Of a stretch of DNA of 64,000 nucleotides, positions 36,040 through 50,500 are shown piece by piece. The DNA comes from Nemophila menziesii (lineage: Eukaryota > Streptophyta > Magnoliopsida > Boraginales > Hydrophyllaceae). Under the pieces are notes generated by a model. It ran no database searches. It was not told the origin of the DNA and saw nothing but the letters and a program-made list of their open reading frames with translations. The DNA lies in assembly GCA_029959085.1 (NCBI GenBank), contig JARWIR010000177.1:1-64000 (forward strand), written 5' to 3'. Each line of letters opens with the position of its first letter. Within the stretch, counting starts at the first letter, position 1. The position numbers were made by a program, and so were the translations under genes.

Positions 36040-38474
36040 ATAATAGATTCATATTTATATTTGGCTAAGTGTAATAAATTTTTTTTGGCATGATAAATAC
36101 GTAACGCAACAAAATTGTACCTAAGAAAATCAACCTAGGTTGTTAAGATTGACGAAAGTTTCTCGATTAAAAAAACTAAATGTTTCATCCATAGAAGGAG
36201 ACACATTAATAGCTTCTACAAATATATGGAATAAGTAGTCGACATAAGTTTAGTTGACAACCTAATATATAGGGATGTTTAAGTCCAATAAGTGATTAAA
36301 TATGCAATTAATTGCGATTTTTAAAATATAAAACACATACATATCTTGAGATTAAACTATTGTGCTATTTAGTCTAAGTTTGGCGCATACCATAAATTCT
36401 TCTCTACATATACTTATGCAATGATAATTTTTTATTGAAAAAACTTAAATATATTTACTAGGTTCATATGTATTATGTTAAAATTTATTTTGGGCTATAC
36501 CTAATATAGATGAATTATTTGTGAATTTTCACATTATTTTGTTTTATGTAATATTTAAAAAATAGAAACTAAAAGCCGTATTTAGTAACATTGTTTTTAA
36601 AAGGATTTTATAAATTTATTTAGCTCAATTTTGTCAAAATACAATTTTCATATATGTTGATACTGTTTTTCATAGTGTAATTACTATTCAAGATTATATA
36701 TTAGAAAAAATCCGGAATTCATATTATATAACTGCTTAATAATATAATTTTTTCTTGCTTTTTTAGAATAAGTAAAATATAGTAAATTCAACATGTATTA
36801 TTTATATTTGATATAATTAATAATATAAAAATAATAATATTAATAATTAAATTAAAGGAAATTGTAGAAAATTATAACTCTATACAATTTTGTATTTATA
36901 ATAATCTTAAATTATAGGATATGAAAAATATTTTAGTTTGTATGTTAATTATATATAGTTTCAATTTTAATAAATTCTACAAAAATCAAGTCAGAATATT
37001 ATTTGAGATAATAACTATACGTGAATTAATTAAAAATAAAAAATAAGTTCGAATTAAAATGTTATATCGTAAAAAATAAATTAGGTATTAACACAAAATC
37101 ATAGTAAGTTACATGATTTAGGCATAATTCTTTCATAAAAAACTGTACAATTTGATCGTTGGCCATGACATTTCATCACAATCATTCTCGTAGGAAGGAA
37201 AATTGTAATAAAATGTCATAACCACGAGCATATTGTATAGGTTACATAGGGTTACTGTGATATTTGGAGAATCGAGATTAATTTGAAGAGCTCTATATGT
37301 TTCAATACGTAAAAACAACTCAGGGAAAAGAATATTTGAAGAAAATATAGCGGCAGAGAAAAGATTAAAGTGTTGTGCCAGAATTAGGTTAAATTGTATA
37401 TGTTTATATAGTAGTTAGGAATGATGGGCCTGCTTTTGTTGGGCTTTACATTATATAGTATATGGTTGATATAAATAAAAAAATAAAAAAAACCAGGCGT
37501 GGAATATTATTGGGCCTAATTTTAAAGATAACTATAATAATTTTTTCTTCCCTACTTACCTCTAATCTTAAAATATATATTTATATTTTTAAAATACCTT
37601 TATATGCATGGTTATAGAAGATATATTAATTGTATTCAAGAATTGTGCGTCTACTACTAAAGTAGCAAAGCCTATCAATCATATCTTAGTGTTGTAAAAA
37701 ACTTTTTATTATTTTAATACTTCTTATTCTATTTTGATTTTAGTTTCAATTTATTTCGTGAGCTCATAAAATTCTTAAATCGTTCCTTATTATAGAACAT
37801 AAGTTTATTTTCCCTTTATTTTAAAAATTAATAACATGTATATGTTAAAACATAATTTATAAGAATTTATTTATAAAATTGGAACACAAATAAAATATTT
37901 TTTTAAGTAACATTAGAACAATAATATAGACAAAATAATCGTTTATACATATCATTTGATTTTTTAGTATATATAAATTTATATATTATTAGAATTATCA
38001 TAGAAAATTATACTCCGAAGAAATATATTATAATCATTCTTCATGTTGATAGTATAGAAATACGACTATTGAATAAAGATTTGTGTTACAAGGATATATC
38101 TTTTTAATTAGTAAAAAAGATTATAAATATTAATATATTCTTTACTGTTTATTTGTTCTCTTGTTATCATTCAATATAGTACATTATTCTCCCTAAATAT
38201 TCTCTTTTGTTTGATTAAATTTACACTACTGATAAAGTATTATATCCTTTATTTTTGTATTCTATATAATTCAAAAGTATATTTTAGTTGGTTAATATAT
38301 TATGATTAATAATAACTTTATATAATATTGATTTTTTTAATAAAACATATTTCATGTAGTCTTTCAATTTTTCTTATTAATGTGTCTATTTTTTTATCTC
38401 TCAAAATAATAACAGTCTTGTAATGTATGTGACTGAAAAAAATATAATATATTCTATTCATAAAATTATATAAT
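36040..38474. repeat. Satellite monomer M14
   Basis: 2435 bp. The first half has cctaagaaaatc, tagggatgttt and gtctaagtttgg, shared with M20 and M22 (M21 has the latter two). The second half switches near 37.3 kb to the M10 type (ggcctgcttttgttggg, cttcatgttgatag). It is thus a mosaic of two subfamilies. Confidence 0.94.
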
Positions 38475-41400
38475 ATAATAGATTCATATTTATATTTGGC
38501 TAAGTGTAATAATTTTTTTAGGCGTGATAAATACGTAACGCAACAAATTTGTACCTAACAAAATCAACCTAGGTTGTTAAGATTGACGAATGTTTCTCGA
38601 TTAAAAAAACTAAATGTTTCATCCATAGAAGGAGACACATTAATAGCTTCGACAAATATATGGAATAAGTAGTCGACATAAGTTTAGTTGACAACCTAAT
38701 ATATAGGGTTGTTTAAGTCCAATAAGTGATTAAATATGCAATTAATTGCGATTTTTAAAATATAAAACACATACATATCTTGAGATTAAACTCTTGTGCT
38801 ATTTAGTCTGAGTTTGGCGCATACCATAAATTCTTCTCTACATATACTTATGCAATGATAATTTTTTATTGAAAAAACTTAAATATATTTACTAGGTTCA
38901 TATGTATTATGTTAAAATTCATTTTGGGCTATAACTAATATAGATGAATTATTTGTGAATTTTCACATTATTTTGTTTTATGTAATATTTAAAAAATAGA
39001 AACTAAAAGCCGTATTTAGTAACATTGTTTTTAAAAGGTTTTTATAAATTTATTTAGCTCAATTTTGTCAAAATATAATTTTCATATATGTTGATACAAT
39101 TTTTTATAGTGTAATTACTATTCAAGATTATATATTAGAAAAAATCCGGAATACATGTTATATAATAGCTTAATAATATTATTTTGTCTTGCTTTTTTAG
39201 AATAAGTAAAATATAGTAAATTCAACATGTATTTTTTATATTTGATATAATTAATAATATAAAAAAATATTAATAATTAAATAAAAGGAAATTGTAGAAA
39301 ATTATAACTCTATACAATTTTGTATTTATAATAATCTTAAATTATAGGATATGAAAAATATTTTAGTGTGTATGTTAATTATATATAGTTTCAATTTTAA
39401 TAACTTCTACAAAAATCGAGCCAGAATATTATTTGAGATAATAACTATACGTGAATTAATTAAAAATAAAAAATAAAGTTCGAATTAAAATGTTATATTG
39501 TAAAAAATAAATTATGTAATAATACAAGATCTTAGTATGTTACATGATTTAGGCATAATTCTTTCATAAAAATCTCTACAATTTGATCGTTGGTTATGAC
39601 ATTTCATCACAATCATCCTCGTAGGAAGGAAAATTAGAGCATATTGTATAGGTTATATAGGGTTACTGTGATATTTGGAGAATCGAGATTAATTTGAAGA
39701 GCTCTATACGTTTCAATATGTAAAAACAACTCAGGGACAGAATATTTGAAGAAAATATAGCGGCAGAGAAAAGATTAAAAGGTTGTGTCAGAATTAGGTT
39801 AAATTGTATATGTTTATATAGTAGTTAGGAATGATGGGCCTGGTTTAGTTGGACTTTACATTATACAGTATATGGTTGATATAAATAAAAAAATTAAAAA
39901 AACCAGGCGTGGAATATTATTGGGCCTAATTTTAAAGATAACTATAATAATTTTTTCTGCCCTACTTACCTCTAATCTTAAAATATATATTTATATTTTT
40001 AAAATACCTTTATACGCATGGTTATAGAAGTTATATTTATTGTATTCAAGAATTATGCGTCTACAACTAGAGTAGCAAAGCCTATCAATCATATCTTAGT
40101 GTTGTAAAAAACTTTTTATTATTTTAAAACTTCTTATTCTATTTTGATTTTAGTTTCAATTTATTTCGTGAGCTCATAAAATTCTTAAATCGTTCCTTAT
40201 TATAGAACATAAGTTTAGTTGATAACCTAATATATAGGGTTGTTTAAGTCCAATAAGTGATTAAATATGCAGTTAATTGCGATTTTTAAAATGAGTAATG
40301 CTGGGTATCACCCAAAAAAGCATCACCTAAACATCACCCATGATGTGGCGGTTAGGTGGTCCAATCATGAATTTTCTCTTTCCAGATTTACTTTTCTCTC
40401 TCTCCTGCATGATTGGACCACCTAACCGCCACATCATGGGTGATGTTTAGGTGATATCTTTTTGGGTAATACCCAGCATTACTCTTTTAAAATATAAAAC
40501 ACATACATATCTTGAGATTAAACTCTTGTGTTATTTAGTCTGAGTTTGGTGCATACCATAAATTCTTCCCTACATATACTTATGCAATGATAATTTTTCA
40601 TTGAAAAAACTTAAATATATTTACTAGGTTCATACATATTATGTTAAAATTTATTTTGGGCTATACCTAATATAGTTGAATTATTTGTGAATTTTCACAT
40701 TATTTTGTTTTATGTAATATTTAAAAAATAGAAACTAAAAGCCGTATTTAGTAACATTGTTTTTAAAAGGTTTTTATAAATTTATTTAGCTCAATTTTGT
40801 CAAAATACAATTTTCATATATGTTGATACAATTTTTTATAGTGTAATTACTATTCAAGATTATATATTAGTAAAAATCCGGAATACATATTATATAATTG
40901 CTTAATAATATTATTTTGTCTTGCTTTTTTAGAATAAGTAAAATATAGTAAATTCAACATGTATTTTTTATATTTAATATAATTAATAATATAAAAAAAA
41001 TATTAATAATTAAATAAAAGGAAATTGTAGAAAATTATAACTCTATACAATTTTGTATTTATAATAATCATAAATTATAGGATATTAAAAATATTTTAGT
41101 TTGTATGTTAATTATATATAGTTTCAATTTTAATAACTTCTACAAAAATCAAGCCAGAATATTATTTGAGATAATAACTATACGTGAATTAATTAAAAAT
41201 AAAAATTAAAGTTTGAATTAAAATGTTATATCGTAAAAAATAAATTATGTATTAATACGATCTTAGTATGTTACATGATTTAGGCATAATTCTTTCATAA
41301 AAAACTCTACAATTTGATCGTTGGCCATGACATTTAATCACAATCATCCTCGTAGGAAGGAAAATTGTAATAAAATGTCATAACCACGAGCATATTGTAT

Positions 41401-42637
41401 AGGTTACATAGGGTTACTGTGATATTTGGAGAATCGAGATTAATTTGAAGAGCTCTATACGTTTCAATATGTAAAAACAACTCAGGGAAAAGATTATTTG
41501 AAGAAAATATAGCGGCAGAGAAAAGATTAAAAGTGTTGTGCCAGAATTAGGTTAAATTGTATATGTTTATATAGTAGTTAGAAATGATGGGCCTGGTTTA
41601 GTTGGGCTTTACATTATACAGTATATGGTTGATATAAATAAAAAAATTAAAAAAACCAGGCGTGGAATATTATTGGGCCTAATTTTAAAGATAACTATAA
41701 TAATTTTTTCTTCCCTACTTACCTCTAATCTTAAAATATATATTTATATTTTTAAAATACCTTTATACGCATGGTTATAGAAGATATATTTATTGTATTC
41801 AAGAATTGTCCTTCTACAACTAGAGTAGCAAAGCCTATCAATCATATCTTAGTGTTGTAAAAAACTTTTTATTATTTTAAAACTTCTTATTCTATTTTGA
41901 TTTTAGTTTCAATTTATTTCGGGAGCTCATAAAATTCTTACATCGTTCCTTATTATAGAACATAAGTTTATTTTCCCTTTATTTTAAAAATTAATAACAT
42001 GTATATGTTAAAACAAAATTTATAAGAATTTATTTATAAAATTGGAACACAAACAAAATATTTTTATAAGTAACATTAGAACAATAATATAGACAAAATA
42101 ATCGTTTATACATATTATTTGATTTTTCAGTATATATAAATTTATATATTATTAGAATTATCATAGAAAATTATACTCTGAAGAAATATATTATAATCAT
42201 TCTTCATTTCGATAGTATAGAAATACGACTATTGAAGAAATATTTGTGTTACAAGGATATATTTTTTTAATTGGTAAAAAAGATTATAAATATTAATATA
42301 TTCTTTGTTGTTTATTTGTTCTCTTGTCATCAGTCAATATAGTACATTATTCTCCCTAAATATTCTCTTTTGTTTGATTAAATTTACACTACTGATAAAG
42401 TATTATATCCTTTATTTTTGTATTCTATATAGTTTAATAGTATATTTTAGTTGGTTAATATATTAAGATTAATCATAACTTTATATAATATTGATTTTTT
42501 TAATAAAACATATTTCATGTAGACTTTCAATTTTTCTTATTAATGTGTCTATTTTCTTATCTCTCAAAATAATAACAGTCTTGTAATGTATGTGATTGAA
42601 AAAAATATAATATATTCTATTCATAAAATTATATAAT
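38475..42637. repeat. Composite satellite unit M15
   Basis: 4163 bp, the same structure as M11: the jump at acataagttta (40207-40217), the MITE in the second half, and the shared 22-bp deletion near 39635. Its last part, from about 41.3 kb, is nearly identical to the next monomer and starts a recent duplication. Confidence 0.94.
40293..40484. mobile_element. Mutator-type palindromic MITE, copy 3
   Basis: 192 bp at the same monomer site, with ttttaaaat on both sides. It shares the gggtatcaccc and gggtaatacc forms with copies 2 and 4. Confidence 0.9.
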
Positions 42638-45074
42638 ATAATAGATTCATATTTATATTTGGCTAAGTGTAATAAATTTTTTTAGGCGTGATAAATACGT
42701 AACGCAACAAAATTGTACCTAACAAAATCAACCTAGGTTGTTAAGATTGACGAAAGTTTCTCGATTAAACAAACTAAATGTTTCATCCATAGAAGGAGAC
42801 ACATTAATAGCTTCTACAAATATATGGAATAAGTAGTCGACATAAGTTTAGTTGACAACCTAATATATAGGGTTGTTTAAGTCCAATTAGTGATTAAATA
42901 TGCAGTTAATTGCGATTTTTAAAATATAAAACACATACATATCTTGAGATTAAACTCTTGTGCTATTTAGTCTGAGTTTGGCGCATACAATAAATTCTTC
43001 TCTACATATACTTATGCAATGATAATTTTTCATTGAAAAAACTTAAATATATTTACTAGGTTCATATGTATTATGTTAAAATTTATTTTGGGATATACCT
43101 AATATAGATGAATTATTTGTGAATTTTCACATTATTTTGTTTTATGTAATATTTAAAAAATAGAAACTAAAAGCCGTATTTAGTAACATTGTTTTTAAAA
43201 GGTTTTTATAAATTTATTTAACTCAATTTTGTCAAAATACAATTTTCATATATGTTGATACAATTTTTGATAGTGTAATTACTATTCAAGATTATATATT
43301 AGAAAAAATCCGGAATACATATTATATAATTGCTTAATAATATTATTTTGTCTCGCTTTTTTAGAATAAGTAAAATATAGTAAATTCAACATGTATTATT
43401 TATATTTGATATAATTAATAATATAAAAATAATAATATTAACAATTAAATAAAAGGAAATTGAAGAAAATAATAACTCTATACAATTTTGTATTTATAAT
43501 AATCTTAAATTATAGGATATGAAAAATATTTTAGTTTGTATGTTAATTATATATAGTTTTAATTTTAATAACTTCTACAAAAATCAAGCCAGAATATTAT
43601 TTGAGATAATAACTATACGTGAACTAATTAAAAATAAAAATTAAAGTTCGTATTAAAATGTTATATCGTAAAAAATAAATTAGGTATTAACACAAGATCT
43701 TAGTATGTTACATGATTTAGGCATAATTCTTTCATTAAAAACTCTACAATTTGATCGTTGGCCATGACATTTAATCACAATCATCCTCGTAGGAAGGAAA
43801 ATTGTAATAAAATGTCATAACCACGAGCATATTGTATAGGTTACATAGGGTTACTGTGATATTTGGAGAATCGAGATTAATTTGAAGAGCTCTATACGTT
43901 TCAATATGTAAAAACAACTCAGGGAAAAGATTATTTGAAGAAAATATAGCGGCAGAGAAAAGATTAAAAGTGTTGTGCCAGAATTAGGTTAAATTGTATA
44001 TGTTTATATAGTAGTTAGAAATGATGGGCCTGGTTTAGTTGGGCTTTACATTATACAGTATATGGTTGATATAAATAAAAAAATTAAAAAAACCAGGCGT
44101 GGAATATTATTGGGCCTAATTTTAAAGATAACTATAATAATTTTTTCTTCCCTACTTACCTCTAATCTTAAAATATATATTTATATTTTTAAAATACCTT
44201 TATACGCATGGTTATAGAAGATATATTTATTGTATTCAAGAATTGTCCTTCTACAACTAGAGTAGCAAAGCCTATCAATCATATCTTAGTGTTGTAAAAA
44301 ACTTTTTATTATTTTAAAACTTCTTATTCTATTTTGATTTTAGTTTCAATTTATTTCGGGAGCTCATAAAATTCTTACATCGTTCCTTATTATAGAACAT
44401 AAGTTTATTTTCCCTTTATTTTAAAAATTAATAACATGTATATGTTAAAACAAAATTTATAAGAATTTATTTATAAAATTGGAACACAAACAAAATATTT
44501 TTATAAGTAACATTAGAACAATAATATAGACAAAATAATCGTTTATACATATTATTTGATTTTTCAGTATATATAAATTTATATATTATTAGAATTATCA
44601 TAGAAAATTATACTCTGAAGAAATATATTATAATCATTCTTCATTTCGATAGTATAGAAATACGACTATTGAAGAAATATTTGTGTTACAAGGATATATT
44701 TTTTTAATTGGTAAAAAAGATTATAAATATTAATATATTCTTTGTTGTTTATTTGTTCTCTTGTCATCAGTCAATATAGTACATTATTCTCCCTAAATAT
44801 TCTCTTTTGTTTGATTAAATTTACACTACTGATAAAGTATTATATCCTTTATTTTTGTATTCTATATAGTTTAATAGTATATTTTAGTTGGTTAATATAT
44901 TAAGATTAATCATAACTTTATATAATATTGATTTTTTTAATAAAACATATTTCATGTAGACTTTCAATTTTTCTTATTAATGTGTCTATTTTCTTATCTC
45001 TCAAAATAATAACAGTCTTGTAATGTATGTGATTGAAAAAAATATAATATATTCTATTCATAAAATTATATAAT
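42638..45074. repeat. Satellite monomer M16
   Basis: 2437 bp, almost identical to M17. Shared rare variants are attaaacaaact, tttaactcaattt, cattaaaaactc, ttgtcatcagtc, ttaagattaatc and tgtgattgaaaa. See the finding on the 2.437-kb duplication. Confidence 0.95.
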
Positions 45075-47511
45075 ATAATAGATTCATATTTATATTTGGC
45101 TAAGTGTAATAAATTTTTTTAGGCGTGATAAATACATAACGCAACAAAATTGTACCTAACAAAATCAACCTAGGTTGTTAAGATTGACGAAAGTTTCTCG
45201 ATTAAACAAACTAAATGTTTCATCCATAGAAGGAGACACATTAATAGCTTCTACAAATATATGGAATAAGTAGTCGACATAAGTTTAGTTGACAACCTAA
45301 TATATAGGGTTGTTTAAGTCCAATTAGTGATTAAATATGCAGTTAATTGCGATTTTTAAAATATAAAACACATACATATCTTGAGATTAAACTCTTGTGC
45401 TATTTAGTCTGAGTTTGGCGCATACAATAAATTCTTCTCTACATATACTTATGCAATGATAATTTTTCATTGAAAAAACTTAAATATATTTACTAGGTTC
45501 ATATGTATTATGTTAAAATTTATTTTGGGATATACCTAATATAGATGAATTATTTGTGAATTTTCACATTATTTTGTTTTATGTAATATTTAAAAAATAG
45601 AAACTAAAAGCCGTATTTAGTAACATTGTTTTTAAAAGGTTTTTATAAATTTATTTAACTCAATTTTGTCAAAATACAATTTTCATATATGTTGATACAA
45701 TTTTTGATAGTGTAATTACTATTCAAGATTATATATTAGAAAAAATCCGGAATACATATTATATAATTGCTTAATAATATTATTTTGTCTCGCTTTTTTA
45801 GAATAAGTAAAATATAGTAAATTCAACATGTATTATTTATATTTGATATAATTAATAATATAAAAATAATAATATTAACAATTAAATAAAAGGAAATTGA
45901 AGAAAATAATAACTCTATACAATTTTGTATTTATAATAATCTTAAATTATAGGATATGAAAAATATTTTAGTTTGTATGTTAATTATATATAGTTTTAAT
46001 TTTAATAACTTCTACAAAAATCAAGCCAGAATATTATTTGAGATAATAACTATACGTGAACTAATTAAAAATAAAAATTAAAGTTCGTATTAAAATGTTA
46101 TATCGTAAAAAATAAATTAGGTATTAACACAAGATCTTAGTATGTTACATGATTTAGGCATAATTCTTTCATTAAAAACTCTACAATTTGATCGTTGGCC
46201 ATGACATTTCATCACAATCATCCTCGTAGGAAGGAAAATTGTAATAAAATGTCATAACCACGAGCATGTTGTATAGGTTACATAGGGTTACTGTGATATT
46301 TGGAGAATCGAGATTAATTTGAAGAGCTCTATACGTTTCAATACGTAAAAACAACTCAGGGAAAAGAATATTTGAAGAAAATATAGCGGCAGAGAAAAGA
46401 TTAAAGTTTTGTGCCAGAATTAGGTTAAATTGTATATGTTTATATAGTAGTTAGGAATGATGGGCCTGCTTTTGCTGGGCTTTACATTATATAGTATATG
46501 GTTGATATAAATAAAAAAATTTAAAAAACTAGGCGTGGAATATTATTGGGCCTAATTTTAAAGATAACTATAATAATTTTTTCTTCCCTACTTAACTCTA
46601 ATCTTAAAATATATATTTATATTTTTAAAATACCTTTATATGCATGGTTATAGAAGATATATTAATTGTATTCAAGAATTGTGCGTCTACAACTAGAGTA
46701 GCAAAGCCTATCAATCATATCTTAGTGTTGTAAAAAACTTTTTATTATTTTAATACTTCTTATTCTATTTTGATTTTAGTTTCAATTTATTTCGTGAGCT
46801 CATAAAATTCTTAAATCGTTCCTTATTATAGAACATAAGTTTATTTTCCCTTTATTTTAAAAATTAATAACATGTATATGTTAAAACAAAATTTATAAGA
46901 ATTTATTTATAAAATTGGAACAAAAATAGAATATTTTTTAAAGTAACATTAGAAAAATTATATAGACAAAATAATCGTTTATACATATCATTTGATTTTT
47001 CAGTATATATAAATTTATATATTATTAGAATTATCATAGAAAATTATACTCTGAAGAAATATATTATAATCATTCTTCATTTCGATAGTATAGAAATACG
47101 ACTATTGAAGAAATATTTGTGTTACAAGGATATATCTTTTTAATTGGTAAAAAAGATTATAAATATTAATATATTCTATGTTCTTTATTTGTTCTCTTGT
47201 TATCAGTCAGTATAGTACATTATTCTCCCTAAATATTCTCTTTTGTTTGATTAAATTTACACTACTGATAAAGTATTATATCCTTTATTTTTGTATTCTA
47301 TATAATTCAATAGTATATTTTAGATCGTTAATATATTATGATTAATAATAACTTTATATAATATTGATTTTTTTAATAAAACATATTTCATGTAGTCTTT
47401 CAATTTTTCTTATTAATGTGTCTATTTTTTTATCTCTCAAAATAATAACAGTCTTGTAATGTATGTGGCTGAAAAAAAATATAATATATTCTATTCATAA
47501 AATTATATATT
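45075..47511. repeat. Satellite monomer M17
   Basis: 2437 bp. The first part, to about 46.2 kb, duplicates M16 (one visible change: aatacataacgc). The second part switches to the M9 type (gttttgtgcc, ggcctgcttttgctggg, gtcagtatag, agatcgttaat). Confidence 0.94.
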
Positions 47512-50500
47512 ATAATAGATTCATATTTATATTTGGCTAAGTGTAATAATTTTTTTTAGGTGTGATAAATACGTAACGCAACAAATTTGTACCTAACAAA
47601 ATCAACCTAGGTTGTTAAGATTGACGAATGTTTCTCGATTAAAAAAACTAAATGTTTCATCCATAGAAGGAGACACATTAATAGCTTCGACAAATATATG
47701 GAATAAGTAGTCGACATAAGTTTAGTTGACAACCTAATATATAGGGTTGTTTAAGTCCAATAAGTGATTAAATATGCAATTAATTGCGATTTTTAAAATA
47801 TAAAACACATACATATCTTGAGATTAAACTCTTGTGCTATTTAGTCTGAGTTTGGCGCATACCATAAATTCTTCTCTACATATACTTATGCAATGATAAT
47901 TTTTTATTGAAAAAACTTAAATATATTTACTAGGTTCATATGTATTATGTTAAAATTTATTTTGCGCTATACCTAATATAGATGAATTATTTGTGAATTT
48001 TCACATTATTTTGTTTTATGTAATATTTAAAAAATAAAAACTAAAAGCCGTATTTAGTAACATTGTTTTTAAAAGGTTTTTATAAATTTATTTAGCTCAA
48101 TTTTGTCAAAATACAATTTTCATATATGTTGATACAATTTTTGATAGTGTAATTACTATTCAAGATTATATATTAGAAAAAATCCGGAATACATGTTATA
48201 TAATAGCTTAATAATATTATTTTGTCTTGCTTTTTTAGAATAAGTAAAATATAGTAAATTCAACATGTATTTTTTATATTTGATATAATTAATAATATAA
48301 AAAAATATTAATAATTAAATAAAAGGAAATTGTAGAAAATTATAACTCTATACAATTTTGTATTTATAATAATCTTAAATTATAGGATATGAAATATATT
48401 TTAGTGTGTATGTTAATTATATATAGTTTCAATTTTAATAACTTCTACAAAAATCGAACCAGAATATTATTTGAGATAATAACTATACGTGAATTAATTA
48501 AAAATAAAAAATAAAGTTCGAATTAAAATGTTATATTGTAAAAAATAAATTATGTATTAATACAAGATCTTAGTATGTTACATGTTTTAGGCATAATTCT
48601 TTCATAAAAATCACTACAATTTGATCGTTGGCTATGACATTTCATCACAATCATCCTCGTAGGAAGGAAAATTGTAATAAAATGTCATAACCACGAGCAT
48701 ATTGTATAGGTTACATAGGGTTACTGTGATATTTGGAGAATCGAGATTAATTTGAAGAGCTCTATACGTTTCAATATGTAAAAGGGAACAGAATATTTGA
48801 AGAAAATATAGCGGCAGAGAAAAGATTAAAAGGTTGTGCCAGAATTAGGTTAAATTGTATATGTTTATATAGTAGTTAGGAATGATGGGCCTGGTTTAGT
48901 TGGGCTTTACATTATACAGTATATGGTTGATATAAATAAAAAAATTAAAAAAACCAGGCGTGGAATATTATTGGGCCTAATTTTAAAGATAACTATAATA
49001 ATTTTTTCTGCCCTACTTACCTCTAATCTTAAAATATATATTTATATTTTTAAAATACCTTTATACGCATGGTTATAGAAGATATATTTATTGTATTCAA
49101 GAATTATGCGTCTACAACTAGAGTAGCAAAGCCTATCAATCATATCTTAGTGTTGTAAAAAACTTTTTATTATTTTAAAACTTCTTATTCTATTTTGATT
49201 TTAGTTTCAATTTATTTCGTGAGCTCATAAAATTCTTAAATCGTTCCTTATTATAGAACATAAGTTTAGTTGACAACCTAATATATAGGGTTGTTTAAGT
49301 CCAATAAGTGATTAAATATGCAGTTAATTGCGATTTTTAAAATGAGTAATGCTGGGTATCACCCAAAAAAGCATCACCTAAACATCACCCATGATGTGGC
49401 GGTTAGGTGGTCCAATCATGAATTTTCTCTTTCCAGATTTACTTTTCTCTCTCTCCTGCATGATTGGACCACCTAACCGCCACATCATGGGTGATGTTTA
49501 GGTGATATCTTTTTGGGTAATACCCAGCATTACTCTTTTAAAATATAAAACACATACATATCTTGAGATTAAACTCTTGTGCTATTTAGTCTGAGTTTGG
49601 CGCATACCATAAATTCTTCCCTACATATACTTATGCAATGATAATTTTTCATTGAAAAAACTTAAATATATTTACTAGGTTCATACATATTATGTTAAAA
49701 TTTATTTTGGGCTATACCTAATATAGTTGAATTATTTGTGAATTTTCACATTATTTTGTTTTATGTAATATTTAAAAAATAGAAACTAAAAGCCGTATTT
49801 AGTAACATTGTTTTTAAAAGGTTTTTATAAATTTATTTAGCTCAATTTTGTCAAAATACAATTTTCATATATGTTGATACAATTTTTTATAGTGTAATTA
49901 CTATTCAAGATTATATATTAGAAAAAATCCGGAATACATATTATATAATTGCTTAATAATATTATTTTGTCTTACTTTTTTAGAATAAGTAAAATATAGT
50001 AAATTCAACATGTATTTTTTATATTTGATATAATTAATAATATAAAAAAAATATTAATAATTAAATAAAAGGAAATTGTAGAAAATTATAACTCTATACA
50101 ATTTTGTATTTATAATAATCTTAAATTATAGGATATGAAAAATATTTTAGTTTGTATGTTAATTATATATAGTTTCAATTTTAATAACTTCTACAAAAAT
50201 CAAGCCAGAATATTATTTGAGATAATAACTATACGTGAATTAATTAAAAATAAAAATTAAAGTTTGAATTAAAATGTTATATCGTAAAAAATAAATTAGG
50301 TATTAACACAAAATCATAGTAAGTACATGATTTAGGCATAATTCTTTCATAAAAAAACTGTACAATTTGATCGTTGGCCATGACATTTCATCACAATCAT
50401 CCTCGTAGGAAGGAAAATTGTAATAAAATGTCATAACCACGAGCATATTGTATAGGTTACATAGGGTTACTGTGATATTTGGAGAATCGAGATTAATTTG

